The notes beneath the pieces were generated by a model. The model searched no databases. It was given only the letters and a program-made list of their open reading frames with translations, and had not been told where the DNA came from. A stretch of DNA of 64,000 nucleotides from Alisma plantago-aquatica (lineage: Eukaryota > Streptophyta > Magnoliopsida > Alismatales > Alismataceae): contig OY856414.1 in NCBI GenBank assembly GCA_963693085.1, positions 262,536,001-262,600,000 of the forward strand, in the 5' to 3' direction. The translations under genes were made by a program, and so were the position numbers. Of the stretch, positions 23,216-34,184 are shown in pieces (the first letter of the stretch is position 1; each line of letters starts with the position of its first letter).

Positions 23216-23506
23216 TGTAACAATCAGGCCCACTTCCCAAGACTCTAGTAGAGTTTCAGGAATGACGACTGGCCCCACAAACTACCACTAGCCTTAGATG
23301 CGTGCTTTTTCGTCATTCATGCACAAGTCGGGGTTAACTTCCCGACTGGTCACCCATCCTTGTACTACTCCAAGTTGAGCACACTTAACTATGGAGTTCT
23401 TTAGTGATGGGATCTCGGAAAAGGAGGTGCACCTTGGTGATATAGGTAGTCCAATCATTCCTTATAAGATGTTTTTATCCGAGGCCTCAAATCCTGGGAC
23501 GTTACA
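23216..23506 (-). repeat. Cassandra LTR E (291 bp)
   Basis: Rightmost, so the 5' LTR in transcription sense. Ends TGTAAC...GTTACA on plus strand. Confidence 0.9.
23349..23452 (-). ncRNA. 5S-rRNA-like segment in LTR E
   Basis: 5S-like layout. The box A region is changed (minus strand AGTTAAGTGTGC) and box C is changed at one base. Confidence 0.75.
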
Positions 23507-23830
23507 CCCCCAACATGGCCGTACCAACCATAACAATTGTGCTGCCCAAGTCCAGTATGTCCATGCTTAGTGGAATGACTGTCACCCAAGTCCCCCACCA
23601 TGTCCATAACACCTCACAGCCACCACAACCGTGTTATCCAACACTACCGTTCTACCTAGCCTCCACCATAGTTGTGATGCCCAACACGACCATGCTATCG
23701 ACCTTCAAAACCCCAAAATGTAACTTGACATTTTTCCATCCCCACCATGCTTGTTCTTGCCTAACACGACCATGCTACACCACCCTCCACAACCCTTCTT
23801 CCCAGAATGACCGAGCTTCCAGCAAAACCC
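23507..23830. repeat. Degenerate word array, AACACGACCATGCTA family
   Basis: Repeats of 'caacatggccgta', 'atgtccatgctta', 'caacacgaccatgcta' and 'taacacgaccatgcta', in a C-rich stretch that ends about 60 bp before the TATA box. The same word occurs left of the Cassandra array at 21031. Confidence 0.55.
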
Positions 23831-23891
23831 TAGTGATTTCTGCACTATTTTTCCTATTTTCCCCCACTTAAACCTGTACTTCCCTAGCCCC

Positions 23892-23899
23892 TATATATA
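23892..23899 (+). promoter_or_regulatory. TATA box of the interrupted LTR-like sequence
   Basis: TATATATA in 'cccctatatatacatggg', followed by a GC-richer leader. Confidence 0.5.
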
Positions 23900-24713
23900 C
23901 ATGGGCGGAGTCTGGGAGCAAGGGATTAGCGCTTATTGCCACTCAGTTGAGCATTCATTGTGCTCCCACCTATTCCCACTCCATTTCCATTATCCACTAC
24001 CTCAAAACCTTAGTTTTTAGAGTTTTCACTACTTCCATCCACCATTCCATGTCATTCAACCACCAAGGAGGGAGAAGGACGAGCTATTGCTACTAGGAGG
24101 TGAAGAAGGAGGAATCTTCATCAAGCTTCCATGGCTATTCACTCTTCCACTAATTATTCTTTCTTCTTTTATTTTTTATGAGTATCTAAGCCCCCTAGGT
24201 GGGTTGTTTGGGGTTAAAATGTGACTTTGATACCATATTATGGGAAAATAATATGTAAACTCTGTCATTTCATTTGTGAATGATTGTGTTTTACTTCCAT
24301 CTCATTTACCATAAATTATCTTGGGTTTGTTCTTGAAAATATAGATTATCTTGTGATTTGTGCTTGAAACCACCTAGGTCTAGGAGAAAATGGCCTATAT
24401 GTAGCTATTTTGGGATTTGCTCATAGGTCCAAATAGTGTAACGTTATCTAGCACCCCATCTTGCTACATATATATCCCTCCTACTCCTATGTGTGAGATA
24501 TAAGTAGCTAGTGTAGAAGGACTTATTGTAATTGGATTGGAGCTACTAAAGGCTAGATGATAGATAAAGTGAGGTGAAATACCTTCACTTACACCCTACA
24601 TTACTACCCTTGTCCCACAATCACCCTAAGAGATTCTATCCTAGAAATTTAGACTTGACTAAATTCTAGTATACTTACACCTAAACCTAATCCAAATGGG
24701 CCTCACAAGATTG

Positions 24714-24931
24714 GATAGGGGGTGGTAGGGTGTATATCCCCATCACACAACCTATTCCATCCATGGCAATTAGTAGTTTTGGGTAATCATATATCAGCTA
24801 TCTTGCTATTTTGTTTAACAATGATAGGGGGTGCTAGGGTGTATATCCCCATCACACAACCTATTCCATCCATGGCAATTAGTAATTTAGGGTAATCATA
24901 TATCATCTATCTTGCAGTTTTGTTTAACAAT
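24714..24931 (+). repeat. Tandem duplication, two 109-bp units
   Basis: Units 24714-24822 and 24823-24931 are nearly identical (gataggggg...tttgtttaacaat), with only a few substitutions. Non-coding. Confidence 0.85.
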
Positions 24932-25689
24932 CTAAATGAATGAGTATGGTTTGCATGTTATGAACCCCAACCTACGTTCTAGTCACATCACCCAAATGAC
25001 CAACACTCCTTGTTAATTGCTCAAAAATCTAATTTCTCCCTAGCTAGTTAATGCATGCCTAGTTAGTTGCTTTACATTCCTTCATAGTTAGTTGTATTTA
25101 TCTTGATAGTTGGGTCTTGAGAGATTAGTAGTGTTCATTTGTGCTTACTTGTGCTTGATTTAGGAAGTTAGTTGCTAACATGGTCCTTTGCTTGCCCTAG
25201 TCGCTAATTTCTAGTGTAGTGTAATTTCTTACTTAGTTTAACTAATTTCCATCCCTAGGTTTTAAATTAGAATTGCTTTGATAGTCTAGTGTTACTATTA
25301 GTTTTTTCCTTGCTTGCGTTAGTCTAAATTATTTATTTTCTCACTTAGATCCCTTTCTTTGCTAATTAGAACTAAATTGTGTAGGGTTAAAATAGATTTT
25401 CATGTATCCCTTTAATTGCATGCTTGAAATTTTATTAAATCAACCAACAATCAAGTTAAACCCTTGAAAACTAGACTCCGTTGTAGGAACCTAGCTTAAA
25501 ACAAACATATATCTAGTGCCTTCTCTCTCCCTTGGATTTGATCCCAACTTACCGCTCCTATACTACTTCCGAGCCCATGTACTTGCAAAATCTTACAAAA
25601 GTTTGTCCATCGGGTTTAATAAATTTAAAAGACCTTGTCGCATGACTAAGGTGCATTTATTCAAATCCAAATAATAAAATGTGCTCCCA

Positions 25690-26160
25690 TGGGTTGTGAT
25701 CGGTACTTCAACACCACTCTGTCCCTAGATGAGAAGATGGGTAGCATTCACTATGACCTCAACAGAGCTAATCTTTTCAGCAACTCTCTTTTAGAAGTAG
25801 ATCTTTTAGATATTGGTTTCTTAGGTATGAAATATACTTATATCCATGGCTCACTTTAGGAAAGATTGGACCGTGTAGTGGCAAATCTGGAATTCATCAA
25901 CAAATTTCCTTGTTTTATTATTCACCATTTACCCTGATCAAATTTGGACCACCGCCCCATCCTTTTGAGATCCAAATCATGCAACAACTTCCATGACATG
26001 TTCTTGGTGAAATGATCCTGGTCTATGGATCGTAGCTTCCAAGATATGCCACAGAACAGTTGGAAGCCTGATCTGGATTTCCACAAAGCTCTTGGTGAAT
26101 CAAAAAATGATATGCTAAATTGGGTTTTTAAGAAAAATAAATAGGTTGAAAGTGAAAAGA
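25690..26160 (+). pseudogene. LINE endonuclease C-terminal part
   Basis: A reading with YFNTTLSLDEK (family GDFN region), YTYIHGSL, ERLDRVVANLEFI and NLDHRPILL matches the end of the exonuclease/endonuclease domain that nicks target DNA. Stops at about 25858, 25935 and 26012. Confidence 0.8.
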
Positions 26161-26165
26161 AAAGG

Positions 26166-26669
26166 GTGTTGAGGAACCTCAACATACTACAATTAAACTC
26201 AATGAATAATTATGATACCATCACAACTGAGTTTATATCTGAATTGGAAACGAAATACAATGGTATTATGAAATGGGAGGAGGATGATCTAAAGCAGACG
26301 ACTCACATTAATTGGCTCACTAATGGGGCCAATAACACAAAATTTTATAACACATATGTCAAGAAAATAAGGAGGTACAACACTATCACTACACTAAAGA
26401 ATAGTACTAGAGACTGGGTAACCGAAGTCACGGACCTTGAGGCCATGACACGTCATCACTTCATGACTATCTTTACCAAGTTGTTCCTGGATAACCATGC
26501 AAATATACATGACTTCATTGGTTCCTTTGAAGTCCTTTCAATGGAAGAGTGTCATGCTCTCATGGATAAACCAAAGTTGGAAGAAATTTATAAAATCCTT
26601 TTTGCATCAAACCCACATAAAGCTTCTAGCATGGATGAGGTAGATGTTTCATTCTTTCTTAAGAATTGA
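26166..26669 (+). pseudogene. LINE linker between endonuclease and reverse transcriptase
   Basis: A 167-codon frame. HINWLTNGANNTKFYNTYV corresponds to the family's 'W...GD.NTKFFH' signature and is followed by EVTDLEAMTRHHFMTIF. It ends just before the RT fingers, near a 'KASSMDEV' segment resembling the family's 'KAPGPDG'. Confidence 0.8.
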
Positions 26670-26689
26670 CACATGGTCAAAATTCCCTA

Positions 26690-27910
26690 CTCACCATGAT
26701 TAGTAATGTAATGTCAGATTTGATCTAACTGATACCTTTTGTAATGCTAGCATTTCTTTAATTCCAAAGATTCCAAAGCCAGAACTATGTGAACACTTCC
26801 AACCAATATCCTTAAATAATATTGGTCTGAAATTGACATACAAGGTCATTTGGAGTGATTGAAGGGATTCCTATCACAATGGATCTCCCCAGATAAAAGT
26901 GATTTTGTGCATGGGAGAAGGATTTCAGATAACATCACATTGGCACATGAAATCATCCATGTCATTAGTAGAAGAAGTTCAGTGAAAATGATGACCATCA
27001 AAATTGATCTATCAAAGGCTTATGATAAGATGAGTTGGCCCTTTGTATCAGATACTCTGTTAAATATTGGTATCCCAAACCCCATCAAGAAGTATATTCT
27101 CAATTTTGTTACATGAGGTAAAGCTTCAACTATATGGAATGGAAAACCTACAGGTACGTTCAAGGAAACTAGAGGTTTGAGGCAAGGAGACCCATTGTCC
27201 CCATACTTGTTCATTTTTTTTGTTTAGAATGCCTGATCCAATCCATTGAATCCTTTGTCCATGTGAAAAAGTGGACATCGGTCAGGTTGTACAACAATGG
27301 CCCTATGATCTCACATCCGTGTTTTGCAGATGATATGTTTCTCTTTGCCAAGGTAGATGCATCTAAAATGAAGACAATTATGAAATGTTTTATTAATTTC
27401 AAGGCAGTTTCAGGCCAAGCAATCCCAGTTAGCAAATTGTGCATCCATTTTGAAAATAGCATACCTAAAAGAACAAGGATAAGGATTTGTAGAATCAATG
27501 TTTTTTCACACTCTAAGAACTTTGGAAAATACTTGGGGGTACTAGTGATTCATGGAAGAGTGAAACTTAATACTTTTGGAGGAATTCTGAATAAAAATGC
27601 TACAATGTCAACTCTTGGATGGTGAGAAGCCTCAGTCTATCTGGGAGGGTAGTCTTTCTAAGGATACCCTGACTCCAAAACCCAGCTACATCATGCTGAT
27701 AACGATGATACCATTGAAGATATGTGATCATATTGCTAGCAATAGTCGATCATTTGTGTGTGGAGGAAACCATAAGAGTCACCCACTTTCACTAGTAGCT
27801 TGGAGAAAATTCACATGTAGTAAAAAGCACAATGGTCTAGGATTGAGATCGATGAGAGAATTGAACATGGCATTGATTGCCAAACACACATGGGATCTGA
27901 GTACATGAAG
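26690..27910 (+). pseudogene. LINE reverse transcriptase (broken)
   Basis: Copies LINE RNA at the nicked target. Motifs appear in order across frame changes: SDNITLAHEIIH, motif A KIDLSKAYDKMSW (near 27000), motif [14 protein letters not shown] (about 27177), and the catalytic FADD at 27323-27334. The thumb region with NFGKYLGV (about 27520) and SLVAWRKFTCSKKHNGLGLRS (near 27800) follows. Frame changes near 27120, 27230 and 27600 and several stops abolish function. Confidence 0.9.
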
Positions 27911-27980
27911 AAGCTCAACATGGTGTTCGTGCCTCTACTCAAAAAATTAAAATTAAATAGGTGGAAATCTCCCATACATA

Positions 27981-28620
27981 TTGAGATTAGGGAGGGCGGA
28001 TGTACAATGCAACAAGTTCATTAATGACAACTCCATGTTAATACCATTGAGTGGTAGTGGAATCAATGTTTGGTGGGCTAAATGGTGGTGCAAAGACAAA
28101 ACTCTCCAATACCTAACAATGAAACCTATTTCGTATGATCTTCACGATTTAAATGTATCCAACCTTATGAACTTTGACAACAAATGGGATGTCGAGTACC
28201 TAGCCAACTGGTTGTTAGTGAAGGTTGTGATGTAGGTGACCAACATTGTTGTGCCGAACAGAACTGGTGAACGGGATGTCAGAGCATGGAATGATACCAA
28301 TTCTAGAAAGCTTTCAACCAGAAGTGCAAATGACATACTTCGACTCGAGAAGGATATCAGAACTGTGGGGAAGTGGGACATAATTCGGGAAGCGAAGGTG
28401 TCTACAAGGATTAAGTTGTTTTTGTTATTAGTTCTTCATTACATCATCTTAACCAAGAACCGAAGAGCTTCTCGACACATGACTAATGATAATATCTTCC
28501 CTATATGAATTTTACAAGAAGAGACAACTCTACACACCCTAAGGGACTGTATGGTCACTGCCTAAGTATGGAAAGCGCTCATTGATCACAGTAGATGGAA
28601 CACATTCTTTGCAGAAATAG
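27981..28620 (+). pseudogene. LINE zf-RVT region
   Basis: The stretch KWDIIREAKVSTRIKLFLLL, followed after a stop at 28506 by ETTLHTLRDC, matches the plant LINE zf-RVT domain. The first cysteine pair is not evident. Confidence 0.65.
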
Positions 28621-28859
28621 ACCCGTAGAGTTCATTTATGAAGAATATCACCTCATCCACAAACCACAAGCTTACATTCATGGTGGGCTATTGGCAGATA
28701 TGGAGGAATAGAAATTAGGATATCTTTGACAAGACAAAGAAACCTAGCCCCTACCACATTCATCTCATCAACAAGGAGGTATCCTTAATGAAGATAGATT
28801 GGTAGAACATAGACAAGAGAAAGTCAAAGACAATGTACAAGTTGAGATCTAGAGGAAAC

Positions 28860-29065
28860 CACATGTTGGTCATCTAAAATTCAATATTGATGCTACTTTC
28901 AATAATAACAAATCTAGCATAGTAGTTGTATGCCATGATAGTGAAGGTAAATGGCAAGAAGGTAGGGGAAATATGATTAAATACAAAATGTATTGGAGGA
29001 TGAATTCCATGTGATATGTTGGCTAAATTGGACATTAATATACCCTTCATTTTGATGATGAAAAA
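28860..29065 (+). pseudogene. LINE RNase H fragment
   Basis: KFNIDATFNNNKSSIVVV followed by CHDSEGKW matches the first strands of the plant LINE RNase H domain, including its first catalytic Asp. The rest is lost. Confidence 0.7.
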
Positions 29066-29384
29066 CATTTCGTTCTTGTGGATCTAACGTGCTACTTGAG
29101 TATTTTAGGGTTCAATGAAATAAGGAATTGGATAATTGAAGATCAACACAAATGGAATATTAATGTGCTTAAATGTTTAATATTTTCATGATTGTACTCA
29201 ATGTAAAAAATTGTACAAGTATATAATGTACAAGTACCTAAATATCATGTAAATCAAGCGTTAGATCTTACTCATCCATTCACAACCCTTAGATAGGTTT
29301 TCCCCCGGAGATAGAGTCACCATCACCCATGATACACACACTTAGAAGGTGATTCAATAGAAATAGGGATACTATCGGTCAACA

Positions 29385-29672
29385 AACTTCTTGACCGAGA
29401 CACACTCGATTGAAGATTTTATCGACCGAGAACCACCTCGGTTGAAATTGTGAGCACTATTCAACAACTTTCACAATTGTTCTCTAAATTAGCATTCTGT
29501 CAAAAATAACCTTGACCGAGTAAGCAACAGTCTAAAGCTTGCGACTGCTAGACTGGGTGGTTGGTAGTTGGGAGTTGGAAATAGATGTTGCAACACTTTT
29601 TCTCCAAACCCCTCCTCAGTCAAAGAAAAGTTCGACCGAGGCACATCTCGGTCGACAAGTTCCTCGATCGAG
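29385..29672. repeat. CTCGGTCGA word array with a 9-bp-arm palindrome
   Basis: GACCGAG or its complement CTCGGT(C/T) occurs at about 29393, 29433, 29447, 29514 and 29634, and CGATCGAG at about 29665. The clearest pair is TCGACCGAG (29632-29640) and CTCGGTCGA (29647-29655) around a 6-nt spacer. Confidence 0.65.
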
Positions 29673-29809
29673 ATAGTTTTTGGATTATTCTTTTGAGCTT
29701 GAAACAATTATCCATTGCAAGTCAATTAATAGATACCTAACAGCTAGTTAAGAACTAAGAACACTCTAGAAATCCTATAGAATGTCCCTAAATACTTGAA
29801 AACTATTCC

Positions 29810-29817
29810 TATAAATA
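29810..29817 (+). promoter_or_regulatory. TATA box of the interrupted LTR-like sequence
   Basis: TATAAATA about 140 bp downstream of the CTCGGTCGA words and 80 bp before the copia insertion. Confidence 0.5.
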
Positions 29818-31084
29818 GGAGAGGCCTTAGGACACCTAAAGCACACAACTAAACTTGAGAATACATTCTAGTGAGCAAGTAGGCAAAAGCTACACTTTGT
29901 TGGTATGTATACCCATAGAGAAAGTCATGTGATGATTGTAATGGGATACTTTGTAAATGATTTGAATAATAATAAAGGCAATTTCTGATCTATATGTTTT
30001 AACTATTTCTGAGATGATAGTGTAACATGATAGATGTCTAAAGAATTATTTACTCGATGACGTATGATTTTAGGTTAAGGACCTAAACGATGAGATCATA
30101 CATATGTTAAGAGTATACATTCTTGCTTAGTCCCTAGTCGGTTTTTATTGTGGAAATAACCATATACATCAATAACACTAAAGACTAGATTGTGTGTTAG
30201 TTGATAACATAATCTCATTAGTCATGATATAGTGATATCGAACCAAGCACATAGGTACTTGTTAGAGAACAAGTGTACCGGACAGACCCACCGTGAGAGT
30301 GACACATGGAACCATGATTTGGTAGTTACAGTTAGCTCTCACAGTGATGGTGGTGAATGTGATTCTTCGACCTAAAATCACTACACTCAACACATGTCGT
30401 TGGGTACACTTTGACATCATCAAACACAGTCCTGAAACATGAGTTGTTATAAAGGTGATGATTGGGTGGCTTTGACACATGGGGATTTTGAGGGGTGAGT
30501 GATATATATGGGATTTGTCCCTCCTAAGGGAGTTTAATATCCATGGCCACTTGATGAGTAGGATTGAGAAAGGCATGCACATGCATGTGTGAATCAATAT
30601 GAGATATTGATGTCACACACATCTCACCCAGTCTGCTCTGAGATCAAGGAAATGGATGAACGTTGAAAGGATGACTGTACCATGCCTTGAGTTCATTCAG
30701 GACACTAGTGAAAAAGGAATTATACATTCGCTGTAACACCATTCTTGGATTGTAGGATTGAAAGTTGTTCTCAAACTTTCTATTTCACTTGGGTAGCACT
30801 GATGTGCGACTAGGTACCGCTCTTTGCTTGTGAAGTCATAAGTGTTATGGACTTTCACTGCCAACGTGAAATGGACCTACAGGGTCACACACATAGGATT
30901 TGACCTGGAAGAGGAGTTTATCCACAAATGATGTTTAGATCGATTACTAAAGGAGTTTAGTAGTTCAATTAAACACTCAATAAATTGATAGCTCAATATA
31001 ATAGTGTTCAAGGTGTTGGACCAATTGATTAGAGTATCAGATTGATTGAAACTGCAATTGACTAGTATTGCATAGTCTGCACTT

Positions 31085-31480
31085 CCAACCGATCGGCTCA
31101 GGTTGGTGGACCGATCGGCTCAGGTTGGTGGACCGATCGAATCAAGTGATGAGTCGATCGACTCATGTGTCATGAAACGATTGGCTCAATTGTTGAACCG
31201 GTCGATTCATGTGACAAACTGAGATAGTTTGGAAAGTCAGAAGACTAATTTACAAATACAATTAGTTTCACTTGTACAAATTCGATTCAGACAAGGATTA
31301 ATATTTGATTAATCGGAAACAAATATGAAAGTCAATTTATGTTGGACCAGGACCACGAACCGATCAACTCATGCTTGAACCGACTGACTGAGGTGCTCCA
31401 ACCGATCGGTTTAGGTGTGAAATGATCAACTCAGGTCCCCAACCGACCGTTTCATGCTTGAAACGATCGGTTCAGGTGGC
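31085..31480. repeat. ACCGATCGGNTCAGG near-palindromic word array in the 5' LTR
   Basis: Around ten diverged copies of 'accgatcggttcaggtg' in direct tandem or spaced arrangement, among them two identical adjacent copies near 31090-31135 and the perfect palindrome ACCGATCGGT at 31401-31410. The array lies upstream of the LTR TATA box. Confidence 0.75.
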
Positions 31481-31575
31481 ACAGTTGGTTGTTTTGTGGA
31501 AAATCTCGAACCCTTCTACTCTTGCTTTAATCCAACATTGCCCGGGGTAGAGAACCCTGTCCCATGACCCTCCGA

Positions 31576-31583
31576 TATATAGG
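31576..31583 (+). promoter_or_regulatory. TATA box of the copia 5' LTR
   Basis: TATATAGG, conserved with 38514-38521 of the 3' LTR. Likely pol II promoter of the element. Confidence 0.6.
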
Positions 31584-32113
31584 GGTATTGGGGGATTCCC
31601 AAAGTACAACTCAGAACACCAGTTGCTCTACAAAGTTATCGTTCTCTCTGGTTTTGGTAACCGAGATAGCCCGAGCAAGTGCTACCCGATAAGGGAGGCA
31701 CAACAAGGGAAAGACAATTGTAGAAAAACAACTGGTTGCAGGAGAGGGTGTCGGTGACTAGTATGCTGATAGGAGGGTACGGCTCCTTCCGATTCCTTGT
31801 GGGACAAGGAGATCGGAGTTCTAGGAAGTCTGTGTGGATGACTGTAGAGGCGGGAGACTTTTGCCGCTCGGAGGACTGCTGTCAATCCTGACAGTCCCGG
31901 TGAGACCAGGAGCTGCACAGACACCGTCCAAGACCGGAGGTGAAGACCGCGCAAGCCATGAGGTAACCTCGCCGAGCAAGCCTCGGGACAAGGTACGCCT
32001 CTACAAACCATCCTTCCTATTGTATAGACATTGACACGATTCCTTTATTCTGGGTTTGGGAGAAGAAAAGTTTTGTTTCCGCTGCCTTCTCTATCTCCCC
32101 TAAAACCCAACAG

Positions 32114-32125
32114 TGGTATTAGAGC
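32114..32125 (+). other. Copia primer-binding site
   Basis: TGGTATTAGAGC starts one base after the LTR end and matches the initiator-Met site (TGGTATCAGAGC) with one C-to-T change. Confidence 0.85.
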
Positions 32126-33438
32126 AATGTCAGCTGCTCTATACTTTAGGATTATCGATGTGATCAATTTTTGTTTGTCGCCTTTATTTATTGCATACGA
32201 TGCGAATACAATTGGATTTATGCATGTCCAATCCTAAATCCACTAATCCCTATATACATATATGATACGTAATATGAATGCACTCGATACGCGCCACCCT
32301 TAAATGAGTTTTGTGGTGGATGTACATCATGGTTATGGCCAATAAACCCTATTTATGTGTGCTTGGTTGTATATGGTTACTTGCATCTCGGTCTGTGCAC
32401 CGATTCCCTATCTCCTATTCCTGATGTAACTCGAGATAACTCGAGATTTCTTTCCTACCTTTGGTCCCCCCAAATGTAACTCGGGGATTCCTTTTTCAAA
32501 TGTAAAATAGGATATATTTTTATTTCCTGTTATGTCAAAGAACGGTGGACATTTTGACGACCGATTTGAGGAGTGAGATGAGCGGGTGGCATCCTGAGGA
32601 GATGCATGATGACCAGTGAACCGATCGACTGGAGGCGCCAGTCGATCGGTTGGTGGCACCCAACCAACCAGCCTGATGGTGAGCCGATCAATCATGGAGA
32701 TGAAAACTCAGAACGGTGAAGCACAATGTTCATCTTGTACAGGTTGCATGTGATGTGGACCTAGATGACCTTGATTCCTCTTGGCTCAAGTAATCACATT
32801 AGGATGTCCATAATCATTGCTTTTATCGTTTCACATATTTTCTGTGGGATATAGCATGTATATGATACTTACTATGTTGTGGTGATCGGATATGTATATG
32901 TACCTATAAAACCAAATCCCTCATTAAATATTAAAGTTTTAGATGTCTTCCAAGTGTGACACACGTGAAAAGATTGATCGACCAAGTGTGGGAACGCCCT
33001 AGCGTGGTACACCGTCTATCTCATAGAATCGTGAAGGATGGATATGTGGGTCTGCCCTAGGTGCATATCCATCGTGTTGGCTTTGGGTTGGACTTAACAA
33101 GGTGACCTAGATAGGATCTAGCACCTTGAGGCATGGAGGTGATCATGGCAAGGAGTTGCACATGACATCTTTCAAGAGTTGCATATGATGAAATTGGCAA
33201 GAGTTGTCTACCTGAAAGATCTAATAGCTGGTCCATGACTCAGAGGATTTTAGGATCTTGACCCACTAGAAGATTCTACACTGCAATCTTCCGAATTGAT
33301 GGTGAGGGCTGTCAATTTGAATCAAAATAGTGGGAACGGTAATTAATTAAAGACCTAATTAACTACTGTCAAATTATATTCAAATCAAATCAAATCAAAT
33401 CAAAAGGAGTTTCGACAAATGCAATTTTCTCTTGTAGA
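32126..33438 (+). other. Long untranslated leader of the copia element
   Basis: About 1.3 kb without coding sequence. It contains a long perfect inverted repeat (32619-32651) made of the same CCGATCG words as the LTR, and a short (CAAAT)n run at 33381-33400. Confidence 0.7.
32619..32651. repeat. Perfect 14-bp-arm inverted repeat in the copia leader
   Basis: Left arm 32619-32632 (AACCGATCGACTGG) pairs exactly with 32638-32651 (CCAGTCGATCGGTT) around the spacer AGGCG. In RNA this is a stable hairpin between primer site and gag. It could be a packaging or dimerisation element; that role is inference. Confidence 0.8.
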
Positions 33439-34044
33439 ATGGCAAAAGAATCATCTTTTAAAATGGGAAAATTGAATGAGAATAAATTCCATAACTAGTT
33501 GAGGATTGTGAGAAGTGTTCTACACAATCTAGAAATACCGGTAGCCTTTGAGTCCACTCTATGTGCGCTTAAGAAGAAGGATAGTTCATTGATGGAGATC
33601 AATGGAATGAAGTCTAAGGATAGATGTGAGGGAGAGAAGGGTTCTCTCGTCAAATCAATGTCAGAATCTTCTGCGCTCAAAAGATGAAGAGGATGGAAGG
33701 AACGATGGAAGAAGAAGCGAGAGATAGAGATCTCTACTTCTGGTGTATATGTTATAGAGATTAACTTTAATACTTCTTTGTCATGGGTACTTGATACTGG
33801 ATGTGGATCTCACATTTGTTCAAATGCGAAGGATCTTAAAAGAAGTAGGCCTTTGGGGAAAGGCGAGGTTGAACTATGTGTTGCCAATGGGGCAAGAGTT
33901 GCCGCCAGTGCCTTAGGAACCTATGAGTTAACTCTACCTAGTGGGATAATAATAGAGTTGAAGAACTGCTATTATGTACCTACCATAAATAGGAATCATT
34001 TCCATGTCTTATTTAGACAAGGATGGTTTTTAATTTCTCATTAA
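33439..34044 (+). pseudogene. Copia gag remnant and aspartic protease
   Basis: The ATG at 33439 opens a reading that resembles a copia Gag start (MAKESSFKMGKLNENKFHN), stopped by TAG 33496. Most of Gag is deleted; only ~60 codons with a KKKD segment remain (33499-33687). Protease follows at 33778-34044 in the same frame with the catalytic triplet in WVLDTGCGSHIC, then VANGARVAASALGTYEL. The zinc-knuckle part of gag is absent, so the deletion between gag start and protease must be large. The frame ends at TAA 34042. Confidence 0.85.
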
Positions 34045-34184
34045 GAATGGAAAATGTTCTATTTCAAAAGATAGGATCTTTTATGGAAGTGCCCCAATGT
34101 CTTATGGTCTATACTTGATAGATCTAGAGACGAGTGTATACAACATAAACACCAAATAGAAAAAAACTCAACAATTCAAACAAA

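Larger units (their letters stand above)
21057..23506 (-). mobile_element. Tandem Cassandra (5S-carrying TRIM) array: five LTRs, four internal domains
   Basis: Cassandra elements are short non-autonomous LTR retrotransposons whose LTRs contain a 5S-rRNA-like sequence. Here LTRs of 283-291 bp alternate with ~250-bp internal domains at 534-543-bp spacing. On the minus strand each complete unit reads: polypurine tract (TAAGTGGGGGAGA), LTR start TGTAACGTCC, 5S-like segment, LTR end GTTACA, and primer site TGGTATCAGAGCC. No coding capacity. The flanks are CCCCA on the left and CCCCC(A) on the right, a near but imperfect target duplication. Confidence 0.9.
20463..25640 (+). mobile_element. LTR-like sequence interrupted by the Cassandra array
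   Basis: The parts 20463-21056 and 23507-25640 seem to be one older sequence split by Cassandra. Both sides of the split carry the same CG words (AACACGGCCATGC type). To the right follow a TATA box (23892), a leader, 'tatgagtatctaagccccctag' resembling R-region text of Athila/Tat LTRs, and a 'ggatttgatccc' U5-like end. No paired LTR is present, so type and limits are inference. Confidence 0.4.
25690..29065 (+). mobile_element. Decayed L1-type LINE
   Basis: Pieces of a non-LTR retrotransposon lie in the normal order: end of the AP endonuclease, linker, reverse transcriptase, zf-RVT cysteine region, RNase H. The 5' part (ORF1 and most of the endonuclease) is missing, as in typical 5'-truncated LINEs. 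Many stops and shifts. No clear poly(A) tail or target duplication at the 3' end. Confidence 0.85.
29066..29897 (+). mobile_element. LTR-like sequence, left part (interrupted by copia)
   Basis: 29066-29370 holds nothing recognisable. CTCGGTCGA words follow (29385-29672), then a TATA box (29810) and an 80-bp leader up to the copia insertion. It seems to continue at 39058 with U5-like text. No partner LTR is visible. Confidence 0.4.
29898..32112 (+). repeat. Copia 5' LTR (2215 bp)
   Basis: Begins TGTTGG and ends CCAACA, a perfect 6-bp inverted pair. It has the ACCGATCGGNTCAGG word array at 31085-31480 and TATATAGG at 31576-31583. By eye about 13 differences from the 3' LTR lie in the first 250 bp (about 95% identity). 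It retains ~25 bp near 30503-30530 missing from the 3' LTR. Confidence 0.95.

Noticed and set aside
21190..23452. Genuine 5S rRNA gene cluster
   Set aside because: The 5S-like segments lie inside LTR copies bounded by primer sites and polypurine tracts, and their 5' third is diverged. They are Cassandra LTRs.
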